64,000 bases of DNA from Candidatus Galacturonatibacter soehngenii (GCF_008830185.1 NZ_WAGX01000005.1:930001-994000), one strand, 5' to 3'; positions 9,334-18,360 are shown, numbered from the stretch's first letter. A program made the numbers and translations. The notes: a model not told the origin generated them from the letters alone.

Positions 9334-9379
9334 AATAACCCTAAGTGCAAAATCTAATAATTTTACAATTAGGGTTATT
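9334..9379. terminator. Rho-independent terminator between convergent genes
   Basis: A perfect 11-bp stem, AATAACCCTAA (9334-9344) with TTAGGGTTATT (9369-9379), with a 24-base loop. It is followed on the plus strand by a T-rich run (ATTTTTACTTTTTC). It ends the 7095-9326 unit and may also serve the minus-strand gene ending at 9403. Confidence 0.75.
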
Positions 9380-9402
9380 ATTTTTACTTTTTCTAACAGT
9401 AA

Positions 9403-11127
9403 CTAGGATTCTATCATTGACATAAGAGCATCCGTAAACTCTTTTAATTTTTTCTTAGCATCCTCTAAGGAATCGCCTTTTACTCCAATATAAAACTTTA
9501 TCTTTGGTTCCGTTCCAGATGGTCTGACACAACACCAAGCATCTTCCTCCATCTCAAAATATAATACATTCGATGCGGGTAGATTGGTATCCCTTTTCTC
9601 TCCTGTCTTTAAATCTTTAATGAATCCCGCTTTATAATCTCTAAAATACAACACCTTCTTATTACCGATTCGGATTGGTGTATTCGTTCTTAATCCATTC
9701 AATATATCTTCCATTTGTATAGAACCATCTACACCTTTTAGGGTAACCGACTTCAATACCTCTTGATAATAGCCGTATTTTTCATAGATACGAAGCATCT
9801 GATCCCATAGCGTCATATTCTTACTCTTATAATAAGCTGCGGCCTCACAAAGACTCATGACTGCCACAATGGCATCTTTATCTCTTGCATGAGTTCCAAC
9901 CAAACATCCATAGCTTTCTTCAAAGCCAAATTCATAATGGTATGTTTGTTGTTCCTCAAATATTTTGATTTGTTCTCCAATGTATTTAAAGCCTGTTAAC
10001 GTCTCAATGTGCGTTAGTCCATAATGCGTGGCAATTGCCTCCGTCATATTGGTAGTAACAATGGTATCAACAATTGCTCCATTTTTGGAGAGAATTCCTC
10101 TTTCTTTTTTTGCTGAAAGCAAATATTCACATATCAGTGCACCAGACATATTTCCAGTAAAGGCAATGTATTCATTAGTTTTACAATCCTTTACGTAGAT
10201 TCCAAGTCTATCCGCATCTGGATCCGTTGCAAGTACAAGATCCGCATCCACCCTTTTTGCCAATTGAAGTGCCAATGTGAAAGCATTTTTGTCTTCTGGA
10301 TTTGGATAGCGAACGGTTGAAAAATTTCCATCGGGTAATTCTTGCTCTTTCACCACATAAACATGCTTAAAACCAATTTCTTTTAGGATTGATTGAACGG
10401 GAATGTTACCAGTTCCATGAAGAGGGGTATATACAATTTTAATATCGTTACTTACCTGCCTAATTACGTCAGGATTTACGACCAGCTTCTTTAACGCAGC
10501 ATAATACTTTTGATCCATTTCCTCACCAATTACATGATAAAGATTTTGTTCCATCGCATCTTTCTTTGTCATTGTTTGTACCTTTGCATAATCTGTAATT
10601 GCATTTACCTCTGCAATAATCTGGCTATCTTTGGGAGCTGTAATCTGCGCACCATCTTCCCAATACACTTTGTATCCATTGTATTCTGGTGGATTATGAC
10701 TGGCTGTTATCACAATTCCTGCAATACAACCTAATTCTCTTACTGCAAACGATAGCTCTGGTGTAGGACGTAGACTTTCAAAAAGATAGGTTTTTATTCC
10801 ATTGGCATTCAAACATAAAGCGGCCTCTTCACTAAACTCGAAAGACATATTTCTTGAATCATAAGCAATTGCAACACCGTTACCTGCCTTCCCCTCTTTG
10901 TGAATAAAGTTAGCGAGTCCTTGCGTTGCTTTTCTGACGGTATATCGATTCATTCGATTGGTGCCTGCTCCAATGATCCCTCTTAGTCCTCCTGTCCCAA
11001 AGTCCAAATCCTTATAAAAACGATCTTGTATTTCTTCTTCCTTCGTTAGTTCACTGAGTTCTTTTCTTGTGTTTGCATCAAAATAAGCATTATTTAACCA
11101 GTTACGATAGACTACCTTGTAGTTCAT
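9403..11127 (-). CDS. Phosphoglucomutase/phosphomannomutase
   Basis: Alpha-D-phosphohexomutase that interconverts hexose-6-P and hexose-1-P, feeding UDP-, dTDP- and GDP-sugar synthesis. At 574 residues it is the long PgcA-like form. Seen: GTGGLRGIIGAGTNRMN near residue 45, the phosphoserine loop ITASHNPPEYNGYK near 140, the metal loop ATDPDADRLG near 300, FEESYGCL near 400 and the phosphate-binding RPSGTEPKIKFY near 545. GGGGAGG precedes the ATG. It lies 21 bases downstream of the UDP-galactopyranose mutase gene on the same strand. Glucose or mannose preference cannot be told from sequence; with a ManC homologue close by, mannose-1-P supply is plausible. Confidence 0.92.
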   Translation of the reverse strand: MNYKVVYRNWLNNAYFDANTRKELSELTKEEEIQDRFYKDLDFGTGGLRGIIGAGTNRMNRYTVRKATQGLANFIHKEGKAGNGVAIAYDSRNMSFEFSEEAALCLNANGIKTYLFESLRPTPELSFAVRELGCIAGIVITASHNPPEYNGYKVYWEDGAQITAPKDSQIIAEVNAITDYAKVQTMTKKDAMEQNLYHVIGEEMDQKYYAALKKLVVNPDVIRQVSNDIKIVYTPLHGTGNIPVQSILKEIGFKHVYVVKEQELPDGNFSTVRYPNPEDKNAFTLALQLAKRVDADLVLATDPDADRLGIYVKDCKTNEYIAFTGNMSGALICEYLLSAKKERGILSKNGAIVDTIVTTNMTEAIATHYGLTHIETLTGFKYIGEQIKIFEEQQTYHYEFGFEESYGCLVGTHARDKDAIVAVMSLCEAAAYYKSKNMTLWDQMLRIYEKYGYYQEVLKSVTLKGVDGSIQMEDILNGLRTNTPIRIGNKKVLYFRDYKAGFIKDLKTGEKRDTNLPASNVLYFEMEEDAWCCVRPSGTEPKIKFYIGVKGDSLEDAKKKLKEFTDALMSMIES

Positions 11128-11148
11128 TCAAATCCTCCCCAACCATTT

Positions 11149-12252
11149 TTACATATTTAATTCTCTCTCTACACAATTTAGTGCCTGCTCTATCACATTA
11201 TGCATATCATAATATTTATATTCGGCTAGTCTTCCCCCAAAAATCACTTTTTCTTCTTGCGTGGCAAGCTGCTTATATTGTTCATACACCTTATTATTCT
11301 TCTCATTATTTACAGGATAGTAGGGTTCATCGCCTTTTTCCCAAGTCTTTGGATATTCTCTTGTAATTACAGTCTTTGGCTGCATACCAAATTCAAAATG
11401 CTTATGCTCAATTATTCTTGTATAAGGAACTTCATATTCTGTATAATTCACAACCGCATTTCCCTGGAAATTATCTTCCTCTAGCGTTTCGCTTTCAAAG
11501 CGCAAACTTCTATACTCCAATGTACCGAATTGATAATCATAGAATTCATCAATCATGCCAGTAAATACAATCTTTTCAGCCAATGTGTTTAACTTGGCTT
11601 TGTTCGAAAAATAATCAGTATTTAATTCTACCGTTATTCCTTCTAACATTTTTTCAATGATTTGTGTATATCCTCCGATTGGAATTCCTTGATAGAAATC
11701 ATTAAAATAATTATTATCATAAGTAAAGCGAACCGGTAATCTTTTGATAATAAAACTTGGCAACTCGGTAGCACTTTGTCCCCATTGCTTTTCTGTATAT
11801 CCTTTGATTAGCTTTTCATAAATATCTTTACCCACCAAAGAAATTGCCTGCTCTTCCAAATTCTTAGGTTCTATGATACCACTTTCTTTGATTTGTTTTT
11901 GTATCATTTCTTTTGCCTGAGAAGGTGTTGTGACTCCCCATAGACCGTGAAATGTATTCATATTAAAGGGTAAATTGTAAAGTTCATCTTTATAAACTGC
12001 TACTGGTGAATTCGTATATCGATTGAATTTTGCAAATTGTCCAATGTATTGCCACACCTTTTCATTGCTCGTATGGAATATATGGGCACCATATTCATGT
12101 ACATGAATATCTTCAACCTTATTTGTATAGATATTACCAGCTACATGATTTCGCTTGTCAATAACCAAGCATTTTTTGCCTCTTTTATTTGCCTCATATG
12201 CAAAAATTGAGCCAAATAATCCTGCTCCTACAACTAAATAATCATATTTCAT
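11149..12252 (-). CDS. glf: UDP-galactopyranose mutase
   Basis: Flavoenzyme converting UDP-galactopyranose to UDP-galactofuranose, the donor for Galf residues in surface glycans. 367 residues from the ATG at 12252, chosen because GGGAGG lies 7 bases upstream; an in-frame start at 12267 would place that site inside the gene. Motifs: FAD-binding YLVVGAGLFGSI at the N-terminus, VIDKRNHVAGN, EYGAHIFHT, GYTEKQWG, FGGRLAEYKYYDM near the C-terminus. Its presence suggests galactofuranose in at least one polymer here. Own promoter at 12300-12328. Confidence 0.95.
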   Translation of the reverse strand: MKYDYLVVGAGLFGSIFAYEANKRGKKCLVIDKRNHVAGNIYTNKVEDIHVHEYGAHIFHTSNEKVWQYIGQFAKFNRYTNSPVAVYKDELYNLPFNMNTFHGLWGVTTPSQAKEMIQKQIKESGIIEPKNLEEQAISLVGKDIYEKLIKGYTEKQWGQSATELPSFIIKRLPVRFTYDNNYFNDFYQGIPIGGYTQIIEKMLEGITVELNTDYFSNKAKLNTLAEKIVFTGMIDEFYDYQFGTLEYRSLRFESETLEEDNFQGNAVVNYTEYEVPYTRIIEHKHFEFGMQPKTVITREYPKTWEKGDEPYYPVNNEKNNKVYEQYKQLATQEEKVIFGGRLAEYKYYDMHNVIEQALNCVERELNM

Positions 12253-12299
12253 ATAGTTGCCTCCCATTTGTTTATTTGAATAAACTTTTGTCTTTTTGT

Positions 12300-12328
12300 A
12301 TCATATATGATTTAGCCAAAGGAATCAA
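12300..12328 (-). promoter_or_regulatory. Probable sigma-A promoter for glf-pgm
   Basis: On the minus strand: -35 TTGATT (12328-12323), spacer 17, -10 TATGAT (12305-12300). Downstream, at 12270-12285, is a 16-base palindrome (GTTTATT, TG, AATAAAC) just before the ribosome site. Confidence 0.45.
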
Positions 12329-12345
12329 GCCCCTAGTACAATAAA

Positions 12346-12390
12346 ATAAAACAAACACGTGATATCTATTATACCACGTGTTTGTTTTAT
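12346..12390 (-). terminator. Rho-independent terminator of the manC unit, overlapping its stop codon
   Basis: A perfect 16-bp inverted repeat: ATAAAACAAACACGTG (12346-12361) with CACGTGTTTGTTTTAT (12375-12390), loop 13. On the minus strand it is followed by TTTATTGT. The stem includes the stop codon of the gene ending at 12387. Confidence 0.85.
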
Positions 12391-13454
12391 AGGTATTCTT
12401 CCTTACCCTTTTCCTTTAGTATATCCACAATCTTCTTTACATCCTGTGCTTTCTCTTTGTTGCATACTAGCACTACATCATCCGTCTCAACAATAATCGT
12501 ATTTTCAATGCCTATCGTAGCAATTAAGCGTTTATCAGAATATGAGATGCAATTCGTTGTTTCTAGGTTAATCTGATCACCTTTTATGATATTCCCATTT
12601 TCATCGGTATCATATAAAGCACCAAGCATGTCCCAACTTCCTAAGTCATTCCATCCAAAATCGCCTGTTAGTACGACTACATCGTCCGAACGCTCCATAA
12701 TACTGTAATCAATGGATATACTTGGAATGTTAGGATATATTTCTTGAATTACATCCATTTCACTCTCCGTATGAAGAGCGTCACTTATTTTCATTAGCTC
12801 GTTGTATACTCTTGGAATAAATCTTTTAAAGTTCTCAAGTATAGTAGATGCTTTCCACACAAACATTCCACTGTTCCATAAAAACTCACCGCTTTTAAAA
12901 TACTTTATTGCGGTTTCATGATTTGGTTTTTCTACAAATGTCTCTACATCTTTGATAGAACCTTCTTGAGTCTTATCAAATTTGATATAACCATAGCCAG
13001 TCGATGGAAATGTTGGAGTAATACCTATTGTTACTAGCTTTTCGCCTTGTTTAGCTACTTCAATTGCTTCTAATAAAACAGTATGAAAACGTTCTTCATC
13101 CTTTATGTAATGATCGGAGGGAAATATGCACATCACTCCATCACCATATTTTTTAATAATTTCTATTGCTGCGTATCCTATGCAAGCAGATGTATTTCTT
13201 TGTGCAGGCTCTGATAAAATGTGTCCGCTTCTTATATCATCTTCTACTAATTCTTTCATTCTATCCGCTTGCTTTGTGTTGGTAACTATAAAAATATCTT
13301 CTTTTTTAATAATAGTTGATATACGATCAATGGTTTCATTAATCATAAGTCCGTTTCCACTTAAATTAAGAAGCTGCTTTGGAGTTGTTTTGCGACTTAG
13401 AGGCCAAAATCGAGTGCCTGCCCCTCCTGCCATAATAATGCCATAAGTTTTCAT
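12387..13454 (-). CDS. manC: Mannose-1-phosphate guanylyltransferase
   Basis: Makes GDP-mannose from mannose-1-P and GTP. At 355 residues it is the short form without the C-terminal mannose-6-phosphate isomerase domain. Seen: nucleotide-binding GIIMAGGAGTRFWPLSR at the N-terminus, SEPAQRNTSACIGYAA near 85, FPSDHYI near 110, FVEKPN near 170, LWNSGMFVW near 192, GDFGWNDLGSW near 260. Downstream of a DPM1-like GT2 (17-base gap) and upstream of the terminator at 12346. No GDP-mannose dehydratase is in the window, so mannose itself is the likely product sugar. Confidence 0.92.
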   Translation of the reverse strand: MKTYGIIMAGGAGTRFWPLSRKTTPKQLLNLSGNGLMINETIDRISTIIKKEDIFIVTNTKQADRMKELVEDDIRSGHILSEPAQRNTSACIGYAAIEIIKKYGDGVMCIFPSDHYIKDEERFHTVLLEAIEVAKQGEKLVTIGITPTFPSTGYGYIKFDKTQEGSIKDVETFVEKPNHETAIKYFKSGEFLWNSGMFVWKASTILENFKRFIPRVYNELMKISDALHTESEMDVIQEIYPNIPSISIDYSIMERSDDVVVLTGDFGWNDLGSWDMLGALYDTDENGNIIKGDQINLETTNCISYSDKRLIATIGIENTIIVETDDVVLVCNKEKAQDVKKIVDILKEKGKEEYL

Positions 13455-13471
13455 AACTTATTTACCTCTTA

Positions 13472-14422
13472 TTATTTTAAATATTTTTCAATGATATATC
13501 TTGGTCTGTGTTTGCTTTCTAAATAAACTTTACCAACATATTCTCCAACAATGCCTACTGCTAATATTTGAAGCCCACCAATTGCCCATATGGATACTAT
13601 TAAAGAGGTCCAGCCTGCTGTTGTTACACCTCTAAAATGTTGAATAATTGACCACAAAGCCATACAAATGCTTGCTAAAAATATTAGGATACCAATCGTT
13701 GTAATCATTCGAATCGGTTTTATACTAAATGATGTTATTCCATCGGTAGCAAAGGCGAGCATCTTTTTAAGAGGATATTTTGACTCTCCTGCAAAGCGCT
13801 CATTTCTTTCGTACTCAACAATCGTACTTTGATAGCCAATCTGTGGAACGATACCCCTTAAAAATAAATTTACTTCTTTAAAGCTTTCAAGATTCTCAAG
13901 ACTTCTCTTACTCATCAAACGATAATCTGCATGATTATAAACTAAATCAACTCCCATCATAAGCATTAATTTGTAAAAGCCTTGTGCAGTAAACTTCTTA
14001 AAGAAAGTGTCTTTTTTTCTTGCGCTTCGAACACCGTAAACGATATCATTTCCTTCGTAATATTTCTTTACAAATTCGTCTACCACATTAATATCATCTT
14101 GTAAATCTGCATCCATTGAGATCACCATATCTGCGTGTTCCTTTGCTGTCATAAGCCCTGCTAGCAATGCATTTTGGTGTCCTCTATTACGAGCCAGATT
14201 AAGTCCTTGAATCAGTGGATTGGAGGCATTTAACTCTTCAATGATTTTCCATGTATTATCTTTTGAACCGTCATTTACATAGAGAATTTTACTGTCTGGA
14301 GATATTTGCTCCTGATTTATCATATTGTTTAGTTTTTCGGTTAATCTACTTGTTGTCTCATGTAATACTTCTTGTTCGTTGTAACAAGGTATTACTAAGT
14401 AAAGAATCTCTTTGTTTTTCAT
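13472..14422 (-). CDS. DPM1/GtrB-like family 2 glycosyltransferase with two membrane helices
   Basis: Transfers a sugar from a nucleotide donor to polyprenyl phosphate at the cytoplasmic membrane face (family role). 316 residues: GT-A domain with VIPCYNEQEV, LYVNDGSKDNTW, LARNRGHQNALLAG and the catalytic SMDADLQDD near residue 100. Two hydrophobic helices (about 230-255 and 270-290) and a VGEYVGKVYLESKHRPRY tail follow, the standard GtrB layout. It is directly upstream of manC with its own strong promoter, so a GDP-mannose to polyprenyl-P-mannose role is reasonable (inference). Compare the homologue at 53188, whose DXD region is altered. Confidence 0.88.
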   Translation of the reverse strand: MKNKEILYLVIPCYNEQEVLHETTSRLTEKLNNMINQEQISPDSKILYVNDGSKDNTWKIIEELNASNPLIQGLNLARNRGHQNALLAGLMTAKEHADMVISMDADLQDDINVVDEFVKKYYEGNDIVYGVRSARKKDTFFKKFTAQGFYKLMLMMGVDLVYNHADYRLMSKRSLENLESFKEVNLFLRGIVPQIGYQSTIVEYERNERFAGESKYPLKKMLAFATDGITSFSIKPIRMITTIGILIFLASICMALWSIIQHFRGVTTAGWTSLIVSIWAIGGLQILAVGIVGEYVGKVYLESKHRPRYIIEKYLK

Positions 14423-14486
14423 TTGCTTCCCTCTTCTTATAGATTTATATATTTTTCAAACATTTTATCTTTAATTGTATCAATAA

Positions 14487-14514
14487 ATTATAACATATTC
14501 ATTCTAAGTGTCAA
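14487..14514 (-). promoter_or_regulatory. Sigma-A promoter for the GT2-manC unit
   Basis: On the minus strand: -35 TTGACA (14514-14509), spacer 16, -10 TATAAT (14492-14487), with TGT in front of the -10. Both hexamers are consensus, the best promoter in the window. Confidence 0.75.
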
Positions 14515-14580
14515 ATTGATGTTCACTTAAAGTTTATTACTACTTTTTAAAATATAATTAGAATCATTCTCTTCCATTCA

Positions 14581-14631
14581 AAAATAAAGATAGGTCATAA
14601 GCTGATATTCCTTGTGACCTATCTTTATTTT
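14581..14631 (-). terminator. Rho-independent terminator after the Wzz-like gene
   Basis: A 21-bp stem with one mismatch: 14581-14601 pairs with 14611-14631, loop 9. It lies immediately after the stop codon at 14636, and the minus-strand 3' arm is T-rich (TATCTTTATTTTT). Confidence 0.8.
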
Positions 14632-14635
14632 TTTG

Positions 14636-16000
14636 TTACATAGTAATACAGCCAATTAATTTTTGATTTAAGCTATAAACTGTTTCTATTTCTTCTTCAA
14701 TATCACTATATCTAGAACTTCCAACTTTTTCAATCAAGATTACTCCATCTACTCGTGATAGTTTTGTTAATGTTTCTGGATTCTTATTCATATCCATCTC
14801 TGCTACAACATCTAATTCCGGGAGCATTTTTCTTAGATTATCAACCACACTTAATATCTCCTCTTTGCTAACTGTTCCCGTAAACAATATTGTTTGTCCT
14901 TTTTCTGTATAATTAGAAATATTCGCCACTATTCTTCTATAAACATCTTCTTTACTAGTAAAATCTTTTCCCTCTAATTTATCTATAAGGTTATCAACCT
15001 GAGAAAAAACTCTTTCTTTTCTCTCTTGCCTAAAGGCTCCTAAAATCTTTACATTAAAACGATTCTTAAGTTCATTTGATGAATGTAACTTTGAATTTAT
15101 CACATAAATAAAACAGTAAACAAACATAGCTACAGCTGCTCCGGCGACAGCCCCTATTATACCAAACTTAATTCCTGTTTTGATTGCACCAATCAAAGAT
15201 AAAGTAGAAGATTCCTGAGGTTCTTCCAAGTCATCTAAAGCTTTTTGAGTCTCGTCTAATTTCTTACGCATATTTTCTAAATCAGCAACCCTCTTTTTTT
15301 GGCTATCCGCTAATTCTTGATCAATCACCATGCCTATATTTTGATTCATAATAATAATATTATGTTCACCCAAACCATTAGAAACTTGTGAATAGTTTGA
15401 ATCTAAAGCTTCTAAAATGGTATCTATTATTTCCTTTGCACCTTCTTCATCCTTATAAGTAATAGAAATTGAAAGCATATTTCCTTCATTATCTGCCTCA
15501 ACACCAATCAATTCGTTAATAAATGGAGCTTCAATTTTCATTTTTTTTGATAACTGTTCTAAAAAACTTCCATTATCTATAGCTGACTTATAAGCCTTTA
15601 CTACACTATCTGCAGGGTCTACAGTAAAAGTGTTATTATCAATTTCTTCCATTTGAATAAAGATATCAGCAGTTGCTACCCACTTATTATTTGAATCAAT
15701 ATTAAATAAAACAGAATCTTTTTCATATTGCTCTTCATATTCAATGTTACTCGTTAAAGTATTAATCGTTCTCTCATACCCTGCTTTTAATGTCATATAT
15801 TCTTTCAAATCTTTTTCGTACTGTTCCTCTACCGTAATAACATATGCCTGATCCCGCTGTGTTAGAAAAGCTTTGGTAAACTTATATCCACCAAGTAAAA
15901 TTAGAGCAATCAATGTAAATGTCATAATTGGTCTCCACTTGCGTAGGATATAAAATAATAACTCCTTCAAATCTATTTCTTGTTCGTATCTATTGTCCAT
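14636..16000 (-). CDS. Wzz/CapA-like chain-length co-polymerase with degenerate BY-kinase-like tail
   Basis: Polysaccharide co-polymerase that sets chain length in Wzy-dependent synthesis. 454 residues from the ATG at 16000 (AAAGGAG upstream; the longer in-frame start at 16021 includes that site). N-terminal IDLKELLFYILRKWRPI and a first membrane helix (about 25-45), an extracytoplasmic coiled-coil region, a second helix (about 270-300, GAIKTGIKFGIIGAVAG). Then about 150 cytoplasmic residues follow the BY-kinase layout (YRRIVANIS, ILFTGTVS, DGVILIEKVGSS, KLIGCI), but the Walker A GxxGxGKS is replaced by GTVSKEE and there is no Tyr-rich tail. No separate kinase is in the window. Downstream of the PGT at 16028. 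Confidence 0.82.
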   Translation of the reverse strand: MDNRYEQEIDLKELLFYILRKWRPIMTFTLIALILLGGYKFTKAFLTQRDQAYVITVEEQYEKDLKEYMTLKAGYERTINTLTSNIEYEEQYEKDSVLFNIDSNNKWVATADIFIQMEEIDNNTFTVDPADSVVKAYKSAIDNGSFLEQLSKKMKIEAPFINELIGVEADNEGNMLSISITYKDEEGAKEIIDTILEALDSNYSQVSNGLGEHNIIIMNQNIGMVIDQELADSQKKRVADLENMRKKLDETQKALDDLEEPQESSTLSLIGAIKTGIKFGIIGAVAGAAVAMFVYCFIYVINSKLHSSNELKNRFNVKILGAFRQERKERVFSQVDNLIDKLEGKDFTSKEDVYRRIVANISNYTEKGQTILFTGTVSKEEILSVVDNLRKMLPELDVVAEMDMNKNPETLTKLSRVDGVILIEKVGSSRYSDIEEEIETVYSLNQKLIGCITM

Positions 16001-16027
16001 CCTTATCTCCTTTATGCTCAACTCTCA

Positions 16028-17446
16028 TTATCTAGAACCTTTTCCCGTCAAAACCACCCAAATAGTCAAAACTAAAATTTTTATATCTTTTAATATGCTC
16101 CAATCATCAATGTATTTCATATCAAGCTTTACTACTTCATCAAAGTCTTTGATATCACTTCTTCCACTGATTTGCCACAAGCCTGTCAATCCAGGCGTCA
16201 TACTTAAACGACATTTATGCTTTACCTCATAGCGTTCATACTCGTCAACTGTTGGAGGACGCGTTCCGACCAAGCTCATATCTCCTTTTAATACATTCCA
16301 AAATTGTGGGAACTCATCTATGCTAGTCTTTCGAATAAACTTTCCTACCTTTGTAATTCTTGGATCATCTTCTAATTTAAACATAAGACCTTTTACTTCA
16401 TTTTGTTTCATTAAATCCTTTTTTCTTTGCTCGGCATCTTGATACATAGACCGAAATTTATAACAAGTAAAGATACGACCATTTTTTCCAATACGAGTCT
16501 GTCCAAAAAACACTGGCCCAGGAGACTCTAATTTTATAATAGGTGCTAAAAAAATTGTAGTGACACCTAATATTACCATTCCAACTAAACTCCCAATTAT
16601 ATCAATCAGTCTCTTTAATGCCATTTCTCGGTTAGAAAAAATATTTCTGGCAAAAGTCACAACTGCATACTTTCCAACTCTATTTAAAGTCTTTTTCCCA
16701 CTCGATGCAATATCAAACATATCAATGTTTACATCTACGATAACTCCCATGTTTTCCAATTCGAATATCCACTTTTCCAAGTGATCTTCTGATGCAACAG
16801 ACGCGCTACTTATAAATACCTCATCTACATTATTATGAACTACGTACTCTATTAAAGACTCCTTATCTGCTACTACTGGGAACCCACAAACCCACTCACC
16901 CAACATAGATTGATCGGTCAAAACAATACCGACTAATATCCTACTCCACTCATTGTACTCTATTAGATTTTTAACTATTAAATTAATACTACTAGAATCT
17001 GCCACCACAAGTAGTCGGTTACTATATTTACTGGTTTTAAAAATTTTAATCATAAATTGTTTAAACAATATCCGAGCAGTATAAATCACACAGGTACCGC
17101 TTATTATAAAGTAACCATATACAAGACGCGACAAATCACTGCTTTTATGAATTAGAAATAAAACAACAATCCACAAAATAGAAAAAATTGATAACTCACG
17201 GATAATTGTTACAAATTCTTCAAAGTATCCTCTTTGAAAAAAATGATTATTAAAATTACCAAACAAATGTAAGATACTATAAATTATAGTTACAAATGCT
17301 ATCTGCCATAGCTGGTCTCCTGTTTCATATGTACCAAACATAACTTTAAATCGACACCAATATGCAATTCCAAAACATAGCCAAATACAAATTATATCTA
17401 TCACTAATATAAGCGTATTTTCCACTGCTTTTCTTTTTTGATACAT
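16028..17446 (-). CDS. Polyprenyl-phosphate sugar phosphotransferase (initiating PGT, WbaP-like)
   Basis: Second initiating phosphoglycosyl transferase of the window, 472 residues. Four or five N-terminal membrane helices (first at LILVIDIICIWLCFGIAYW), a central CoA-binding-like domain with LLVVADSSSINLIV, then the catalytic domain from about 280. That domain has LKRLIDIIGSLVGM, FGQTRIGKNGR, YKFRSMYQDAEQRK, the TSIDEFPQFWNVLKGDMSLVGTRPP motif with the Asp-Glu pair, and MTPGLTGLWQISGRSD. It is followed by the Wzz-like gene 27 bases on, so it probably starts the Wzy-type repeat unit. The longer EQRKKDLM insertion is typical of Gal/Glc-1-P transferases of Gram-positives, but the sugar is not certain. 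Confidence 0.9.
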   Translation of the reverse strand: MYQKRKAVENTLILVIDIICIWLCFGIAYWCRFKVMFGTYETGDQLWQIAFVTIIYSILHLFGNFNNHFFQRGYFEEFVTIIRELSIFSILWIVVLFLIHKSSDLSRLVYGYFIISGTCVIYTARILFKQFMIKIFKTSKYSNRLLVVADSSSINLIVKNLIEYNEWSRILVGIVLTDQSMLGEWVCGFPVVADKESLIEYVVHNNVDEVFISSASVASEDHLEKWIFELENMGVIVDVNIDMFDIASSGKKTLNRVGKYAVVTFARNIFSNREMALKRLIDIIGSLVGMVILGVTTIFLAPIIKLESPGPVFFGQTRIGKNGRIFTCYKFRSMYQDAEQRKKDLMKQNEVKGLMFKLEDDPRITKVGKFIRKTSIDEFPQFWNVLKGDMSLVGTRPPTVDEYERYEVKHKCRLSMTPGLTGLWQISGRSDIKDFDEVVKLDMKYIDDWSILKDIKILVLTIWVVLTGKGSR

Positions 17447-17518
17447 CGATGGGCACTCCTTATATTATAACAATTTATCTGCAAACATACCTATTACACT
17501 ATTAGAACTTTAAGATAT

Positions 17519-17548
17519 ATAATACTCTGTGAGTTACTGGTCTGTCAA
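17519..17548 (-). promoter_or_regulatory. Probable sigma-A promoter for the PGT-wzz unit
   Basis: On the minus strand: -35 TTGACA (17548-17543), spacer 18, -10 TATTAT (17524-17519), about 70 bases before the ATG at 17446. The rest of 17447-17689 contains a weak hairpin at 17639-17679 (GATGTC with GACATC) and nothing gene-like. Confidence 0.5.
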
Positions 17549-17689
17549 GGCATTCAAGTTTTTCACTAGTAAATTATAGCAAAAATCAATGAAATTAGTT
17601 ACATAACAATATATTCATTTATTCACTATAAAGTACATGATGTCTCAACACTGGCCAGCAACATACAGCGAAGGACATCAATGTTTAGA

Positions 17690-18358
17690 TTAAATATCAA
17701 CATCTTTAAGGATTTCAACATTACCTTTTATAAACCACTTTTTGACTTCTTCAATATCTATCCCCATACCTTTAGCTTCTTTAAATCCTTTACCGCTACG
17801 CCCTCCATAATGATGAATAATGTTTTCATGATTTTCAACACATACAATTCTTTTTCCGTTTTTTAGCAATATACTTTGTAATTTTGTAACTCCCCAAAAC
17901 CACTGAAAATTTTCATCTAAGCGATTATTGATATATAAATCCTTATTAATTAAAAAACAATATCCGTCTGCTCTTTGAGGCTCATCTAAAACAACACCAT
18001 AGGAACTGACTCCGCCTTCATATGGATGCAATTCAATTAATTTTTGAAGCCATTTCTTGTGTAATATTTTTACATCACTATTCAAAAGTAAGATATATTC
18101 AGAATTATAATCACAATACTCACTCCCTATATTGTTACCGCCAGCGAACAGCATATTTTTTTCATTTGTAATCAGCTTATCAATTAAACCTTTCTGTTTT
18201 AGTCTCTTTAAAAGCAATTTCGTAATCCATTTTGAATTATTGTCAACAACAATTAGTTCATAATCTACCCCTTCAGTATTTTCTTTTAGTGTTTTTATAC
18301 TCTGCTTCACATAATATGGAGCATTGTATACAAGCATAATTATACTAACTTTGTTCAT
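17690..18358 (-). CDS. Family 2 glycosyltransferase (rhamnosyltransferase-like)
   Basis: Small cytoplasmic GT2 of 222 residues. Seen: VSIIMLVYNAPYYVKQSI, LIVVDNNSKW, MLFAGGNNIGSEY and the donor/metal motif YILLLNSDVKIL, the NSD variant common in WbbL-like rhamnosyltransferases. There is no membrane helix. AAGGAG precedes the ATG. It is the last gene of the long minus-strand run that begins near 45 kb, 2 bases after the flippase stop. A C-terminal part with HHYGGRSGKG is like that of WbbL-type enzymes. dTDP-rhamnose as donor is plausible given rfbB and rfbD, but not proven. Confidence 0.78.
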   Translation of the reverse strand: MNKVSIIMLVYNAPYYVKQSIKTLKENTEGVDYELIVVDNNSKWITKLLLKRLKQKGLIDKLITNEKNMLFAGGNNIGSEYCDYNSEYILLLNSDVKILHKKWLQKLIELHPYEGGVSSYGVVLDEPQRADGYCFLINKDLYINNRLDENFQWFWGVTKLQSILLKNGKRIVCVENHENIIHHYGGRSGKGFKEAKGMGIDIEEVKKWFIKGNVEILKDVDI

Positions 18359-18360
18359 TT

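Noticed and set aside
13126-13446. 106-residue plus-strand open frame opposite manC
   Set aside because: Antisense shadow of a well-supported gene, no motif.
17636-17682. Hairpin with GATGTC and GACATC arms downstream of the last gene of the long run
   Set aside because: No T-tract and long loop; not convincing as a terminator, although the unit must end around here.
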